A stretch of 64,000 nucleotides of DNA from Gossypium raimondii (lineage: Eukaryota; Streptophyta; Magnoliopsida; Malvales; Malvaceae), in the NCBI RefSeq assembly GCF_025698545.1, contig NC_068575.1:50601980-50665979 (forward strand). Reading direction: 5' to 3'. Shown here in pieces: positions 40,709 to 51,886 of the stretch. Position numbers and translations under genes: made by a program. The notes beneath the pieces are model-generated. The model did not search any database and was not told where the DNA came from. It worked only from the letters and a program-made list of their open reading frames with translations. Numbering within the stretch: position 1 is the stretch's first letter; the number at the start of each line of letters is the position of its first letter.

Positions 40709-41052
40709 AAGCTAGGACTGGTTTTTTTCGGTGTATTTTGATTTAAGTCCTTTCACTATGCTGATATGTGAAATTTATTCCCAAATTTGCAATAAGATTT
40801 TGAGGAGAAAAATGAAAACTTATTATATTTGAACCAATCGAAGAATTCAAACCCCACAGTTTTGGGTCAATCAGGTTTTCAATTTGCAAGCAAACAACCA
40901 AAACCCAGCCCACTTGTATAAACGTATCCGATAAAGAGCAGCCTGAAACAATAATAATAATAAAACTAATAAAAGAAATTTTCGAATATCGCTTCTGAAA
41001 GAGGAGATTGGAGACAAAAGGAGGAGAAAAATTTTGGAGGAAAACTCAAACA
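40709..41052. other. Spacer between the GST and glutaredoxin genes
   Basis: 344 bp that must hold the GST 3' end (AATAAG-like signals near 40790) and the glutaredoxin leader. An (AAT)n run of about five units is at 40950-40963. Confidence 0.5.
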
Positions 41053-43783
41053 ATGGCAGTTGCATCCCATATGGCGAAACTGAGCTTTTTTCCTCTAAAC
41101 CGACCTGGGTTTTTCTCTCAGTTTCCATGCAACAAATTCCTTCATATTCAAAGAAACAAAGCCTCCACATCAACCAGCTGGAGCTTGGTCAACAATGGGT
41201 CAAGGAACCTAACAAAACCCATGTCGATTCGAGGCATGGCTTCCTCTTTTGGTTCCCGGCAGGATGATAGTGTTACGAAGACCGTGGCTGATAACCCAGT
41301 TGTTGTTTACTCCAAGAGTTGGTGCCCGTGGGTCCAAATCTCCTCTTTCTCCAACTTTCCATTAAAAAAAAAATTAGTGTTTTTCTTTATTTTTTATAGA
41401 GATTTTATATGTTTTTTTTCCTTTTTTTTTTCCCATTATTTTTAGGTTTTCGTCCGAGGTGAAATCTTTGTTCAAGAAACTTGGTGTGGAGCCTTTGGTT
41501 ATTGAATTGGATGAATTGGGTTAGTTTTGCGTTTATAAACCATACAAGTTCTTTTTACTCATTATTACCAATTGTTTTATTGATAATATTTTCCATTTTC
41601 ATTGTTATGGTTCACATTTGCATACAGTTTGGATGAAATAATTCATTTCAATAATGGTGATTCATTGAAAATAGCTGATATTCTTACTTTCTTTTGGGAC
41701 CTTGTGATTTTGTGGTCTTGCTTCTGCCTAATGAACTATTACTGTTAGCTGAGACAACTACATCTCTGCTTTTTGGCCTTGTTCAAGTTGTTTGATGCAT
41801 CGCCTTGATTGTGATATTGAATTCAATGACGACCTAATCTAGCAAATTTAGAAAATATAAACTATGCAGTGTTGGTATGGGAACAAATTGCGGAAATGGA
41901 GATTTGAGAGAGGCTAAGTTCACTTTTGGATGATGTTAAATTGAAATTAAGGGCAACTTCTGAATCTTCAGTAGCTTCCATAGTACATTTTTTTTTTTGG
42001 CTTTTTATGATAACCTTGAAAACTTTAATCAATCAATCATTGTAATAATTGTTCTAATGCTTTCAAATCATAACAGTTCAATCTGGTCCATGCTAGCATG
42101 AAGTACCACATAGGTCACTAATCACTATTTGCTACCTTCTCATTGAAAATTGGTATGGTTCAGCTGGAAACAAGTTCATAAAACATTTCATTTTTGAAAA
42201 ACATAAGAGATTCTGGAATTTTTTTTATGTTACCTTTCTCTTAATTCAACAGAACCCGAGTATGAGATTTTACATACAGAGGCCGAGTATGAAATGTCAG
42301 ATCTCGAATTGGGGCTTCCAATCTTTTCATCTTAATAGTATCTTGCATATATTAAAGAGTTTTATCTTTTTTCAGGTCCCCAAGGACCTCAACTGCAGAA
42401 TGTACTGGAGGGGCTTACCGGGCAGCGTACTGTCCCTAATGTTTTTATTGGTAAATATTGTTTTTCCAGTATTAGCAATTACCTAACAGATTTAGAAATA
42501 CACTGACTGCAAAAGAGTCTGAATGGCTTATTGCTTTTATATGTGTAAAATCCTTCACCAGTCCATTTATTATCTTCAGTAGAATGAATGACTTTTAACT
42601 CTGTGATGTCAGATTGGTACTTACAAACAGAACATAAATTGATCATAGTCTAATTTGAAAATCAATATGAATAGTAGGTTCTGAATTGCATGGGATGTGC
42701 AATCTTTGCTACTCCCTTGTACAAATACTAGAATCTTGTATAAAGTCTGCAGATTAATGTCCATCTTCTTTTCTTTTCCTCTCTTTGTTTCTTCTTTTAC
42801 CCCAAAACCAAAAAGCGAAGAACATACTTTTAACCTATAACTTTCCTTGTGAGGAGATGGCTGCCTTTAATTTTATATTGATTTGGCAATTTCATGCGGA
42901 GAAGCAGAATATCAGATTATTGCTGCTTAGTTAGTTCTAATGGCAATTCCAACTTTTCCATGAATATGGCTGGGTTTAAAATTTTGGTTTGTGGCTTACA
43001 TATTAATGGCGTATTTCCATTTTCAAAGTTATAGACATGGATATAGTGAAACATTCTTGAAAGGGATTTGTGCTCTATACTTAGTTTTTTCTTCTTAGGC
43101 TTTAGTTCTGGTTAAAAGAATTCACATATGAAAACAACAACTCTTTTATGGTTGCGATTCTTGAATAAATACGATACTTACAAGTTCGAACTATAAGTTA
43201 TGGAACTTTGTTCAATTCTAATTTGACAAAGAGTGCAGTTTCTTTTATGTTATAATTTGTCTTTTACTTTTTCTCTTTTATCTCTAACATTTTCTTGGTT
43301 ATATAATGATAACCACTCTCTAATTTCTATCTGCCTCACACAGGGGGAAAACACATTGGTGGTTGTACAGGTATTAATGCATTTTCATCTCTTGAACGAT
43401 CCATTCATTAAGATGAGACATACCCGCACCTTTTACTAACCTAGAAATGGATTATGCCTAACTGCTAAAATAAATCTGCATACTTCAGTTTCTCAAGTAA
43501 CACATTAGACTTTTGAGACAATTCCAGAACATTGCTACACAACCCTGTAAAATTCTTTGGATTTTGTAATGTTTTTCCTCCCACTAGGGAAAAAAAGATA
43601 CTTATATTTGTAATACATCATTCCTTCAGTTTTGACTGTTAGTAGTTCCCTATCACTTCTAGAAGTCAAGTGAGTATTGTTATTCTATATTCATATTATG
43701 ATGCAGATACCGTTGAACTATACCATAACGGAGAACTGGAATCTTTGCTATCAGACGCTAATGCTAAAAGAAAGGAAAATTAG
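41053..43783 (+). CDS. Plastid-type glutaredoxin (S12/C5 group), WCPFS active site
   Basis: Glutathione-dependent thiol oxidoreductase, probably acting in the chloroplast stroma. Exons 41053-41327, 41446-41519, 42376-42450, 43344-43370 and 43707-43783 join to 175 aa. The ATG at 41053 has a strong AACAATGGC context. An N-terminal Ser/Arg-rich transit peptide of about 60-65 residues precedes the fold. Key features: VVVYSKSWCPFS (Cys91; the second active-site position is Ser94), SSEVKSLF, the cis-Pro TVP (135-137), and GGKHIGGCTD with a C-terminal Cys149. The first donor is taken as GTGGGT at 41328, because only this keeps the downstream frame. Close homologues usually have WCSYS or WCSYC, so Pro92-Phe93 is a variant. 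The S12/C5 assignment comes from overall sequence and exon layout. Confidence 0.9.
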
Positions 43784-44537
43784 CTCATTTGGCTTGTCTC
43801 CAATCACGTATGACAACTTTCCTTCCTCTAGAAACAAAAATGTTTCATTCTATTACATTTATTTACGTTAAAATCCCTGGAGTTATTTCTTTATATCTCT
43901 TCTTTCAAATTGTCTATCGAAAACGTGAAACTATTGCATGCATCTCATCCGAACATTGTTTATCTTGAAACCCGTAGGATATATTCATGAGTTTCTTGGG
44001 GGAAAACAATGAACCAAAATATATTATTACATCTTATAAGTGCTTGAGGTATTATGTTATTTGTAATAGTTACTTGTAGAAAGCATTGTGCTCAAATACG
44101 AGTTAATTTATTTCTTCCTCCTTTCTCTCCTTCTGTTTACCTAATGAACATTTGGTAAGAAAAAGCATTGAAGAGATCTTCAGATGAAGGATATTGAGGT
44201 GACGGTGTCCCTCACATGCAAATAGTACATATTGTTCCATGAACTTTAGGTTTTATTTGCTAAACCCTAAATCTATTAACTAAAATGATGTGGGTGTTTT
44301 TTTTTCTTTCTGTAAGTATCATGTGAAAATGGCATGTTGATATGATATTTACACATGTGATAATATATTTTTCATAAAAGATTTAGAAAATGTTAGAATT
44401 TAACTTATCGTATTAAACGGTTACCGCTTAGGTCAGGACTGAAATTTCAAAGTTCGAAAAGTACATGAACTAAAAATATCAAATTAAAGTTTAGTGATTG
44501 AATCTGAAACTTACCTATATCATAGGGGCTAATAGTT
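43784..44537. other. Spacer
   Basis: Glutaredoxin 3' flank and AT-rich sequence; no gene recognised. Confidence 0.5.
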
Positions 44538-44760
44538 GAATTTGACGGCTTTTTTATCCCAATAATACCAAGAAATAAAAAAAAATACCAATCTGGTACA
44601 CCGTTTTTAACAACTAACAAAATAGAACAAGTTTTACTAAGGGAAACCAGTGAAATAAAAAAAAAAATCAAATTAAAGTTTAGGGAATGTTAAAAACTGT
44701 GTACTGGATTGGTATTTTTTTTTATTTCTAATATTATTGGGATAAAGAAGCCAGAATTGG
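44538..44760. mobile_element. Small palindromic MITE-like element
   Basis: Left arm 44538-44612 and right arm 44690-44760 are inverted copies. TCCCAATAATACCAAGAAAT on the left pairs with ATTTCTAATATTATTGGGA on the right, and TACCAATCTGGTACACCG pairs with TGTGTACTGGATTGGTA. No clear target duplication was found, so the family is unassigned. Confidence 0.55.
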
Positions 44761-44969
44761 ACACTATAAATAAGTCTTTATTAGTGCAGAATTCAGTTAC
44801 ATGCCAACAACTCATTGAAGGTGGAAAAGAGAAAAAAGATTGCATAAATAGCTGTCTGCCACTAAAAGGCAAAGCACTCACCATCACTTGTATTTTTCTT
44901 TCTTTTTTTTTTCTCTGCTTGTTTGTTTCTCTTCTCATACTCTGAATTATTTTTAAGAGCCTTAAAATA

Positions 44970-44991
44970 ATATATATATATATATATATAT
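44970..44991. repeat. (TA)n microsatellite just beyond the P450 stop codon
   Basis: About eleven TA units ending five bases from the TGA of the minus-strand P450 gene, in its 3' untranslated region. Confidence 0.9.
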
Positions 44992-44995
44992 AATA

Positions 44996-47445
44996 TCAGT
45001 GGGAGTACAAATGAAGTGGGAGCTTAGGCACTGCCACAGCTTGGAGTGGACATTTTTTTGGGGTGGAGAGGCCAAAGATCTCCTCCATATCGAGATCTTC
45101 TTTTGTCATGTTACCAGGCAACTTCCAAGTAAATCCATGTAAAAGATTAGCCAAACTTGCTTGAATTACCTTAATCCCGAGAGGATATCCAGGGCACATC
45201 CTCCTTCCAGCCCCAAATGGCAACAGTTGAAAATCATGACCTTTCACATCAATGGTCTTGTCAATGAATCTCTCAGGGCAAAATTCATTGGGGTTATCCC
45301 AAACCGTGGGGTCTCTCCCAATTGTCCACACATTTACAAGAGCTCTAGTGCCCTTGAGAATGTCGTAACCATCTACTTGACAATCTTCACGGGTCATGCG
45401 AGGCACTAGCATGGGTGCCACAGGGTGCAAACGCATAGTCTCTTTGGCAATTGAGTCGATGTAAGGTAGGTTCTCAATGTCCCTTTCTTCTACCCATCTT
45501 TCCCTGCCAATTACCCTGTCTAGTTCTTCTGTAGCCTTGGCAAATATTTCTGGCTTTTTCAACATCTCTGAAATTGCCCATTCCACAGTCACTGCTGAAC
45601 TCTCGGTCCCTCCAGCTATCATGTCCTGAAACATCAACAAGTATTAGCTCACATTCTACACTTTTTTTTTTTTGGCATTTAGTGTAAATTTTATGTTAGG
45701 AAACAGAACAAAACAAAACAGTACAATAAAAATCACATCATTCCTTCCTCACAAAAGGAGGATATAATTTATGTGAATATGCATTTCGTTATCATTAAAT
45801 CCTCTTTTGTGCAATAAAGTTGATTTAAGGTAGACCCAATGCCCATTTGACAAGTAGTGAGAATATTGTTAAATTAATATTTGATACATAATGAGTAATA
45901 CATATTTACATGGAAAAATATATATTTACGTAGGTCAATAAATCAAATAATACCATTTTATTAAACAATTTTAAAATATTCATTTTAAAAATTCTAAAAT
46001 TTATTGAAAGAACACTGTATGTATCCCATATAAATCCTTACTAATTTCATAATTTTTTTAAAAGGTGCCTTAACATTTAAAAAAAGTCAATTCACTTTTT
46101 TGAACATAAATATTGAATAAAATGTTAATTTTTAACGATATTGACGTGACAACTCATGTAGTAGTTCACGTGTATTTTATGTTAGCATGTCATTATTTGT
46201 CTTATATATCACGTCAAAAATAATTTAAAAATTATATAAATATTCAAAAGTAAAAAATTTAAAATTCAACAAAAAAATATAAAAGTTCAAAAAAATATGT
46301 GGGTTAATATGCTTAAATTTTTAATATTTTAGCTAGTATTGTTGTTAAAAATAACAATTCAATTACTTTTGAAAGGTTGATATGTAAATTTGACTCTTTT
46401 AAAAGGTTAAGGTTAAATTTAATTAAAAAGAATAAGGGCTAAATTGATAAAAAAATATAAATGTTAAGGGTTAAATCTGACATTACACCTAAAAAATTAT
46501 TAATGGAAAAGAGAGAGAATCTAGTAAATGAATTATGACCTGACTAAATGCCTTGACTCCATGCCTTTCAAGCTTAACATCAAGATTGGGATCATCAGCA
46601 AGTTGCAAAAGTACATCCACCATATCCTTGGCAACATAATCTTTAACATCTCTTCGCCTAGCGTTATGTTCATCCAAAACGTGCTCCAAGAATTTGTCGA
46701 ACTTCTTGCTCAAGGCCTTCATTCTCTTAATATTGCCTTGCAAATCCAAGAACCTTAGCCAGGGAATCGAGTCCCCGATATCCAATACTCCGTTAAGTAG
46801 GAATAACTCATCAAGCATCTCCTTGAACTCCTTCGGGGTCACAATCTCATTTTCACCGGTGCCCTCTGTATACTTTTTCCCGAACACCATCCTACTTATT
46901 ACATTAAGACTCAAATCTGAAAGACGATCTTTCAAAACAATTGGGACACCGGATGATTCGTACAACCCTTTTAGCAACAATTTCATTTCTTCTCTTCGGA
47001 TATACTCGTATGACTCAAGGCGTTTTGCACTAAAAAGTTCTGTCATGCACATTTTTCGTGCTTGACGCCAGTATGGTCCGTACGGTGACCAAGTAATATC
47101 AGAGTAATTGTAAGTAGTGTATTCTCCTGCCGCGATCTTGGGTCGACCAGCAAAGATAACATCATGGGTTTTAAGGAAGGCTTTGGCCATTTCAACCGAA
47201 GAGGCCACGACAACAGGGAACGATCCGAATTTGAGTTGCATGAGTGGACCATATTTTTGGGAGAGGGCATGGATTGATCTGTGGGGAAGTGAGCAAATGA
47301 GGTCAAGGTTCCCAATTACGGGCCATGGTTTTGGGCCAGGTGGGAAGTTGAGTTTTCGACGGGGGCGGAAACGGAGGGAGAGGAGGATGAGGGCTAGAGT
47401 GGCAAGCCATGCGGTTAAGTAAGAAACCCAAGATGGGGATTCCAT
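44996..47445 (-). CDS. Cytochrome P450, CYP71 clan, CYP92-like
   Basis: ER-anchored haem monooxygenase. Exon 1 is 47445-46540 (302 codons) and exon 2 is 45625-44996 (209 codons plus stop), split by one 914-bp phase-0 intron after VKAFSQ, the usual clan position; total 511 aa. Residues 7-26 form the membrane anchor, followed by the hinge PPGPKPWP. Other motifs: helix C WRQARK, helix I AGGTESS (306-312), helix K ETMR (364-367), PERF (419-422) and the haem loop PFGAGRRMCPG with Cys446. All catalytic motifs are intact. The N-terminal half (AAGEYTTYNYSDITWSPYGP, LNGVLDIGDSIPW) resembles CYP92A/CYP92C proteins, some of which make homoterpene volatiles or act on flavonoids. The substrate cannot be told from sequence. 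Confidence 0.93.
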
Positions 47446-47523
47446 TGGATATAAGAAATTGTGGTGGAAGTGATGAAGAAGTGAATATTAGAGTTGATTG
47501 TGCAGGAGTGGAAATGACCAGGT

Positions 47524-47531
47524 TATTTATA
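47524..47531 (-). promoter_or_regulatory. P450 TATA box
   Basis: TATAAATA on the minus strand, 79 bp upstream of the P450 start codon; a good position for a core promoter. Confidence 0.6.
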
Positions 47532-47562
47532 GACAATCATAATGAGAAAAGCCTCGAAGGCC

Positions 47563-47568
47563 CACGTG
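47563..47568. promoter_or_regulatory. G-box in the P450 promoter
   Basis: CACGTG about 30 bp upstream of the TATA box. G-boxes recruit bHLH and bZIP factors, so light, ABA or jasmonate control is plausible but inferred. Confidence 0.4.
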
Positions 47569-48000
47569 TTCCTTCTCGGAAACTAACGGTCACACTGTTC
47601 ATAATGTCGTGTAACATGAAATTTCTAAGAATTTGACTTCAACAACCTTGTGAGAAAACAGTATATATATATATATTTGTCAATTTCGTCTAATAAATTT
47701 TCAACAAAACGAGTAGTTGAAACGTTGTGTGATAATTTACGTTAATTAAGAGCGAAACTAAATTAATAAAAGATAGTTTTTAATTAAAGGTAGGGTGTCG
47801 TTTTCCACAATGAAGTCAGTGGAAGACTTCAACAACTAAAGGAGTTTGGAAATGACCTGGGTCATCGCAGCCGATGGCCCCACATGTTTTAGTGCTCCAT
47901 TGAGATTAAATAATCATACACAAGGTTATTTTACCCATCTAACCTAAAAAAATTTAATATTTATAAAAATGACATTGGTTTAAAAATATTCACTAAAATG
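47569..48000. other. P450 upstream region
   Basis: Distal promoter and spacer; a short (TA)n run near 47661. No gene seen. Confidence 0.5.
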
Positions 48001-48024
48001 ATCTGAAATGAACAATATATTTGG

Positions 48025-48630
48025 GTTTTGGAAACCCAATGGCTGGCACTACCTAATATTTTAGCCCCATCATTACTTGATAATTGTGTCAGACTTTTAA
48101 AAAATGATTTCTTTGAGTTTGGGAACCCAATGGTCGGCACTGGGGTATCTTTTAAAAAAATCGTATCATACTGATATATAAAAATACCAGTATTTAAAAA
48201 AAAATTGGTTCTGGCCATGTAATGGCTGGCACCAGAGACGATAAAATTTTTTTTTGGTGTTGGCCAGTAGATGGCCGGCACCAGGTACAATTTTCGATTC
48301 CCAATACACAATTTTTTTACTTTGGGATATTGATGGCCGACACTAGTTTATTTAAAAAAAAATTTTGTGGTGACCATGTAATGGCTGACATCAAGTACAA
48401 TTTTTGGCTCCCAATGCATTTTTTTTTATTTTGAAACACTGATAGCTGACACGAGTGTATTTAAAAAAAAATTTGGGTGCTGGCCATGTAATGGCCGACA
48501 CCAAGTACATTTTTTCCTCCCAATTCATTTTTTTTACTTTGGGACATTGATGGCCAGCACCACATTTTTCGGGTCCCAAATTTTTTTATTCATTTTGGGA
48601 CACCGGTGGCCGGCACCAAACCCTATATAT
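48025..48630. repeat. Degenerate tandem array with the motif ATGGCYGGCACC, unit about 108 bp
   Basis: Phrases such as GGCCATGTAATGGCTGGCAC recur near 48214, 48265, 48371 and 48482 (steps of 106-111 bp where regular), each paired with a second block, TTTGGGAYATTGATGGCCG. The core ATGGCYGGCAC or a close variant appears roughly ten times in 600 bp. The array lies beside the PMD gene remnant and ends at a TATATATAGTGGG segment (48626-48640). Confidence 0.7.
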
Positions 48631-48639
48631 AGTGGGTGG

Positions 48640-49489
48640 TTTGGGTTCTAATAGTGTAAATTGATAAGAATTTTTTTTGAGAGAGCCATCAAAATGAAAG
48701 TGTTTTATAGTATATCATCAAATGAGTTTTTTTTTGTAGTGGATTGTAGATGAGAGTTTTACGTAGTGTACAACTGAATTTCGAGGTTGAATTATATACT
48801 GTCATGTTTTAACGGAGTTGAATTATATACTGTCATGTCCACCTTAAAAGTTATGTCATTAAGGGTTGGATGACTTTCTGCACCATAGATGGCTAACCGA
48901 GATGTCCAATGCAGATAGACATTATCTATGGCGTAATAGCGTTTATTCTGCAACTTATAAGTGGGGTACTGCTGCAACGTAGACCTGATTCAAGCAAAAG
49001 ACAAATAATTGTAAAGAAACTGCTATTCAAAATAATTGTATTATTTCTTTAGAATGTTTGTATTTTTTATATTTGTAAATTTAATGTAGTTATTTAGGAT
49101 TTAAGGTTTCATTTTTATATTTTCGTGTATTAATTTCTTAGAATATTTGTATTTTTTGTATCTGTAAATTTAATTTATTCGTATTATATGTAGTTTGAAT
49201 TTAAAATTTTCGTGTATTAATTTTACCCATCTGCTTGTAGTTTGTTGGGTGTTTAAGTTTAATTTAGTGCATATTATTTTTGTTTGAATTTTATATTTTG
49301 TGTATTAATTTTGTAGAATGTTTGTATTTTATTGTATCTCAGAATTTAATTTTTGTTCAATTATATATTTTTTATTAAATATTTTTTATTCATTTATTCA
49401 AACAAATAATTATTTTAGAGAAATTAAATTAATATTAAAAACAAAATAATTACAAAATAAAATAAATATTTACGATAAAAATTAAAATT
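48640..49489. other. AT-rich spacer between the array and the PMD remnant
   Basis: No gene recognised. It includes a short direct duplication, GAATTATATACTGTCATGT, near 48790 and 48820. Confidence 0.45.
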
Positions 49490-51310
49490 GTTGTGATCTC
49501 GACGACGTCCCCGGCGTTGGCGTGTAACGGTCCGGCTGCCTCCGTCGGCGATGCCGTGCACCTTACTGAGGCATTTGATAGTTGTTTGGTCTGGCCTCCG
49601 GTGTCCGGTCCGGTGTGCTTAGAAAAGTAGTATAATCATACACCATAATCGGGAGTTAAGGGGTATTGCGTAACCGGAGGTGCCGATGAAAATATCCTCA
49701 GTAGTAGGTGTACGTGCTTCCCGGTTGAGCTACGGGTGGTATGAGGACGATTTGGACCGTGTTGAATGTTGAGGCTCGGGGTCGTCACCAAAAATATCCT
49801 CAAATGATGGAGGAAATTAGGGCTCGAGCTCGTGCTCTGGGTGATGTGATGGCGAGCCGAATGCTTCATATTGGGGCTCGGGATCAGCGTTCGAGCCAGA
49901 ATCAGTTTCGATGTTCCCAAATGGCGAAACTCGATTACGACGCGATCGTACATTCCTCTGTTGCCATTGGGAAGATTCCGGTTGCGCATCTTTCGAGATT
50001 AACATATAACGACCTTGGAATATAAAGGGCTTCTCGTGTGCCATATACCATTCTGCGTACTCGCGTGTAAGAGAGAACCCTTCCTCTAAGACATGCAAGG
50101 AGGGGCGCCTCGAACCCTTTTTGTCCTTTCTGTGGACTTCTTTGATATCGACAGGAGGGTTCGGGATACGTTGTACGCAACCGAATTGCCTCAATACCCG
50201 ACCTCTATCGTTCCACTCCACCATATGAAAATGAATTAACGAACATTTGACACGAACAACTGTTACTGCTCGATAACCCATGATGGTATGAGCACTGCGA
50301 TCTCTTCCTCGACATATGGCATCCATAGAAATTGCATAATATAGACAACACGTTATTAGTTAATTTTTTTGTACAATTATTGTATTTAAAAAAGAAAGTT
50401 TCGAAAGTGTATTTTACGCCATCCCTGGAATGAATCTCTATCATCATACAGTACACAAGTAGGTGAACGATTGCCCGATTCTCGGTACAGTTGCGCATCT
50501 AAAAAAAATGAATAAATTATCAGTTTATTTTTTCTATGCAAAAAATGAGTATACTATACTATACTATACTATACTATACTATACAATTAAAAAATAGATG
50601 GCAAAATTGAACTATATATTTACCTGTTCACGAGTGGCCACACATACGGTTGGTGGCTCACTTATGTTAGAAATAGCATCCGGTATAACGCCCAAGACTG
50701 CAGTAAAAGGCAACAATCGCCCATTATTTTCGTAGACGGCTTTGTCGCTCGAAAAAGTTCGCGATATAAGCATGCCAATACTGTAGAGCCCCAACTAAAT
50801 CTTCTAGCAAGCTCGAGATCCTCTAATAAAGGGAGATACATGATGTGTACTTTATTTTAATTGACGTTCGGCAATAGTATCCCACCTATAAGTTGCAGAA
50901 TGAACGCTCTTGCAGCGTAAATAATGTCCATTTGCGTTGAACTACTCGGAAGATGCTGGAAGTTTTCTCTTAACCAAGTAAATTTAATATAGGTTAATCG
51001 TCATTCATCATTGTTGGGGGGCACTCTTCCAAGTAATTGTTCGCAAGTGCCCCAAGGATATAGCACTTTTCCAAGCCCAATCATTGCTTCGCCGTTTATA
51101 GATAGACCCAGTTGGACTGCTACGTCTTGCAGTGTAATAGTTACCTCCCCACATGGGAGGTAAAACGTATGTGTTTCCAAAAGCCATCTTTTAACTAAGG
51201 CCGATATTAAATCGGCTCGCAGCTTAGATATCTGAATGTACGCAGCTACCCCAAAACCCGCGACATTCAAATACTACAAAACTCTTCGATCGAAAAAATA
51301 ATCGGGATTA
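49490..51310 (-). pseudogene. Plant mobile domain (PMD, MAIN-like) gene remnant
   Basis: Blocks of a PMD protein, the domain shared by MAIN-like proteins and plant transposons, appear in order on the minus strand: about 51290-51001 (SKLRADLISALVKRW, CGEVTITLQDVAVQLGLSI, EQLLGRVPPN), 50990-50860 (FTWLRENF, YAARAFILQLIGGILLP), 50840-50640 (LEDLELARRFSWGSTVLACL) and 50326-49817 (FHMVEWNDRGRVLRQFGCVQ, SLTREYAEWYMAHE). Frames shift between 51290 and upstream sequence and within the third block. The tail is rich in Pro, Gly and Arg. A TATAAATAG on the minus strand near 51628 could be its promoter. It is probably a transposon-borne gene, now broken. Confidence 0.75.
50551..50584. repeat. (ATACT)n microsatellite
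   Basis: About seven units of a 5-bp repeat within a PMD intron-like gap. Confidence 0.9.
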
Positions 51311-51886
51311 TGGAATCAGGGTCTCACAATTCGGTACAGATCCTGCGTTTATAGTAAATATATAATGTTATATTTCTTGTTTAAAAAAGAATTCAAATGA
51401 ATATTTAAAATTAAATGAGACATTTTTCTTCTCGTTTACCTTATTCACATAGGCTGCAATGTGGTTGTTGTCATTTAAAATAATATTAGGATTATGATCC
51501 ACGGAGTGATCGGCGGTGGTTGACGGTAACAACAGTTGTCGGAGGTGTTTGGAGGTGATCGGTGGTCATCGGTCAGCGGAGAACGACCGGTGATGGTCGG
51601 CAGTTTTGGGTTAAAGTATCCTATTTATAGTGGGGGACCATAGTGGCTGAGCAGGAGCAAAATTGGAAAAAAAAAAACTTGTTTTAAATTCGCCAGGCTA
51701 GTGCAGGCCAATAGAAGGCCAAATTAGCCCTGGTCAATACTGACGCAAGCCTGACATAGGCTCTGTCCTTTCAAGTTTTTTTTTTCTTATTTTATTTCAT
51801 TTCATTTCCATTTCCATTTCCATTCATTTAATTTTTTTTTCCATTTAAATTTAATTATTTCTCATTTAAAATTTTTTTATTTCAGT
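51311..51886. other. Upstream flank of the PMD remnant
   Basis: Contains a GGTGATCGG-rich stretch (51500-51600) and short GCCAGGCTAGTGCAGGCC-type motifs (51695-51760) that loosely recall the array at 48025-48630. No coding region recognised. Confidence 0.4.

Noticed and set aside
41008..41052. Extended start for the glutaredoxin
   Set aside because: The upstream in-frame start would be TTG. The first ATG in frame is at 41053 with a strong context.
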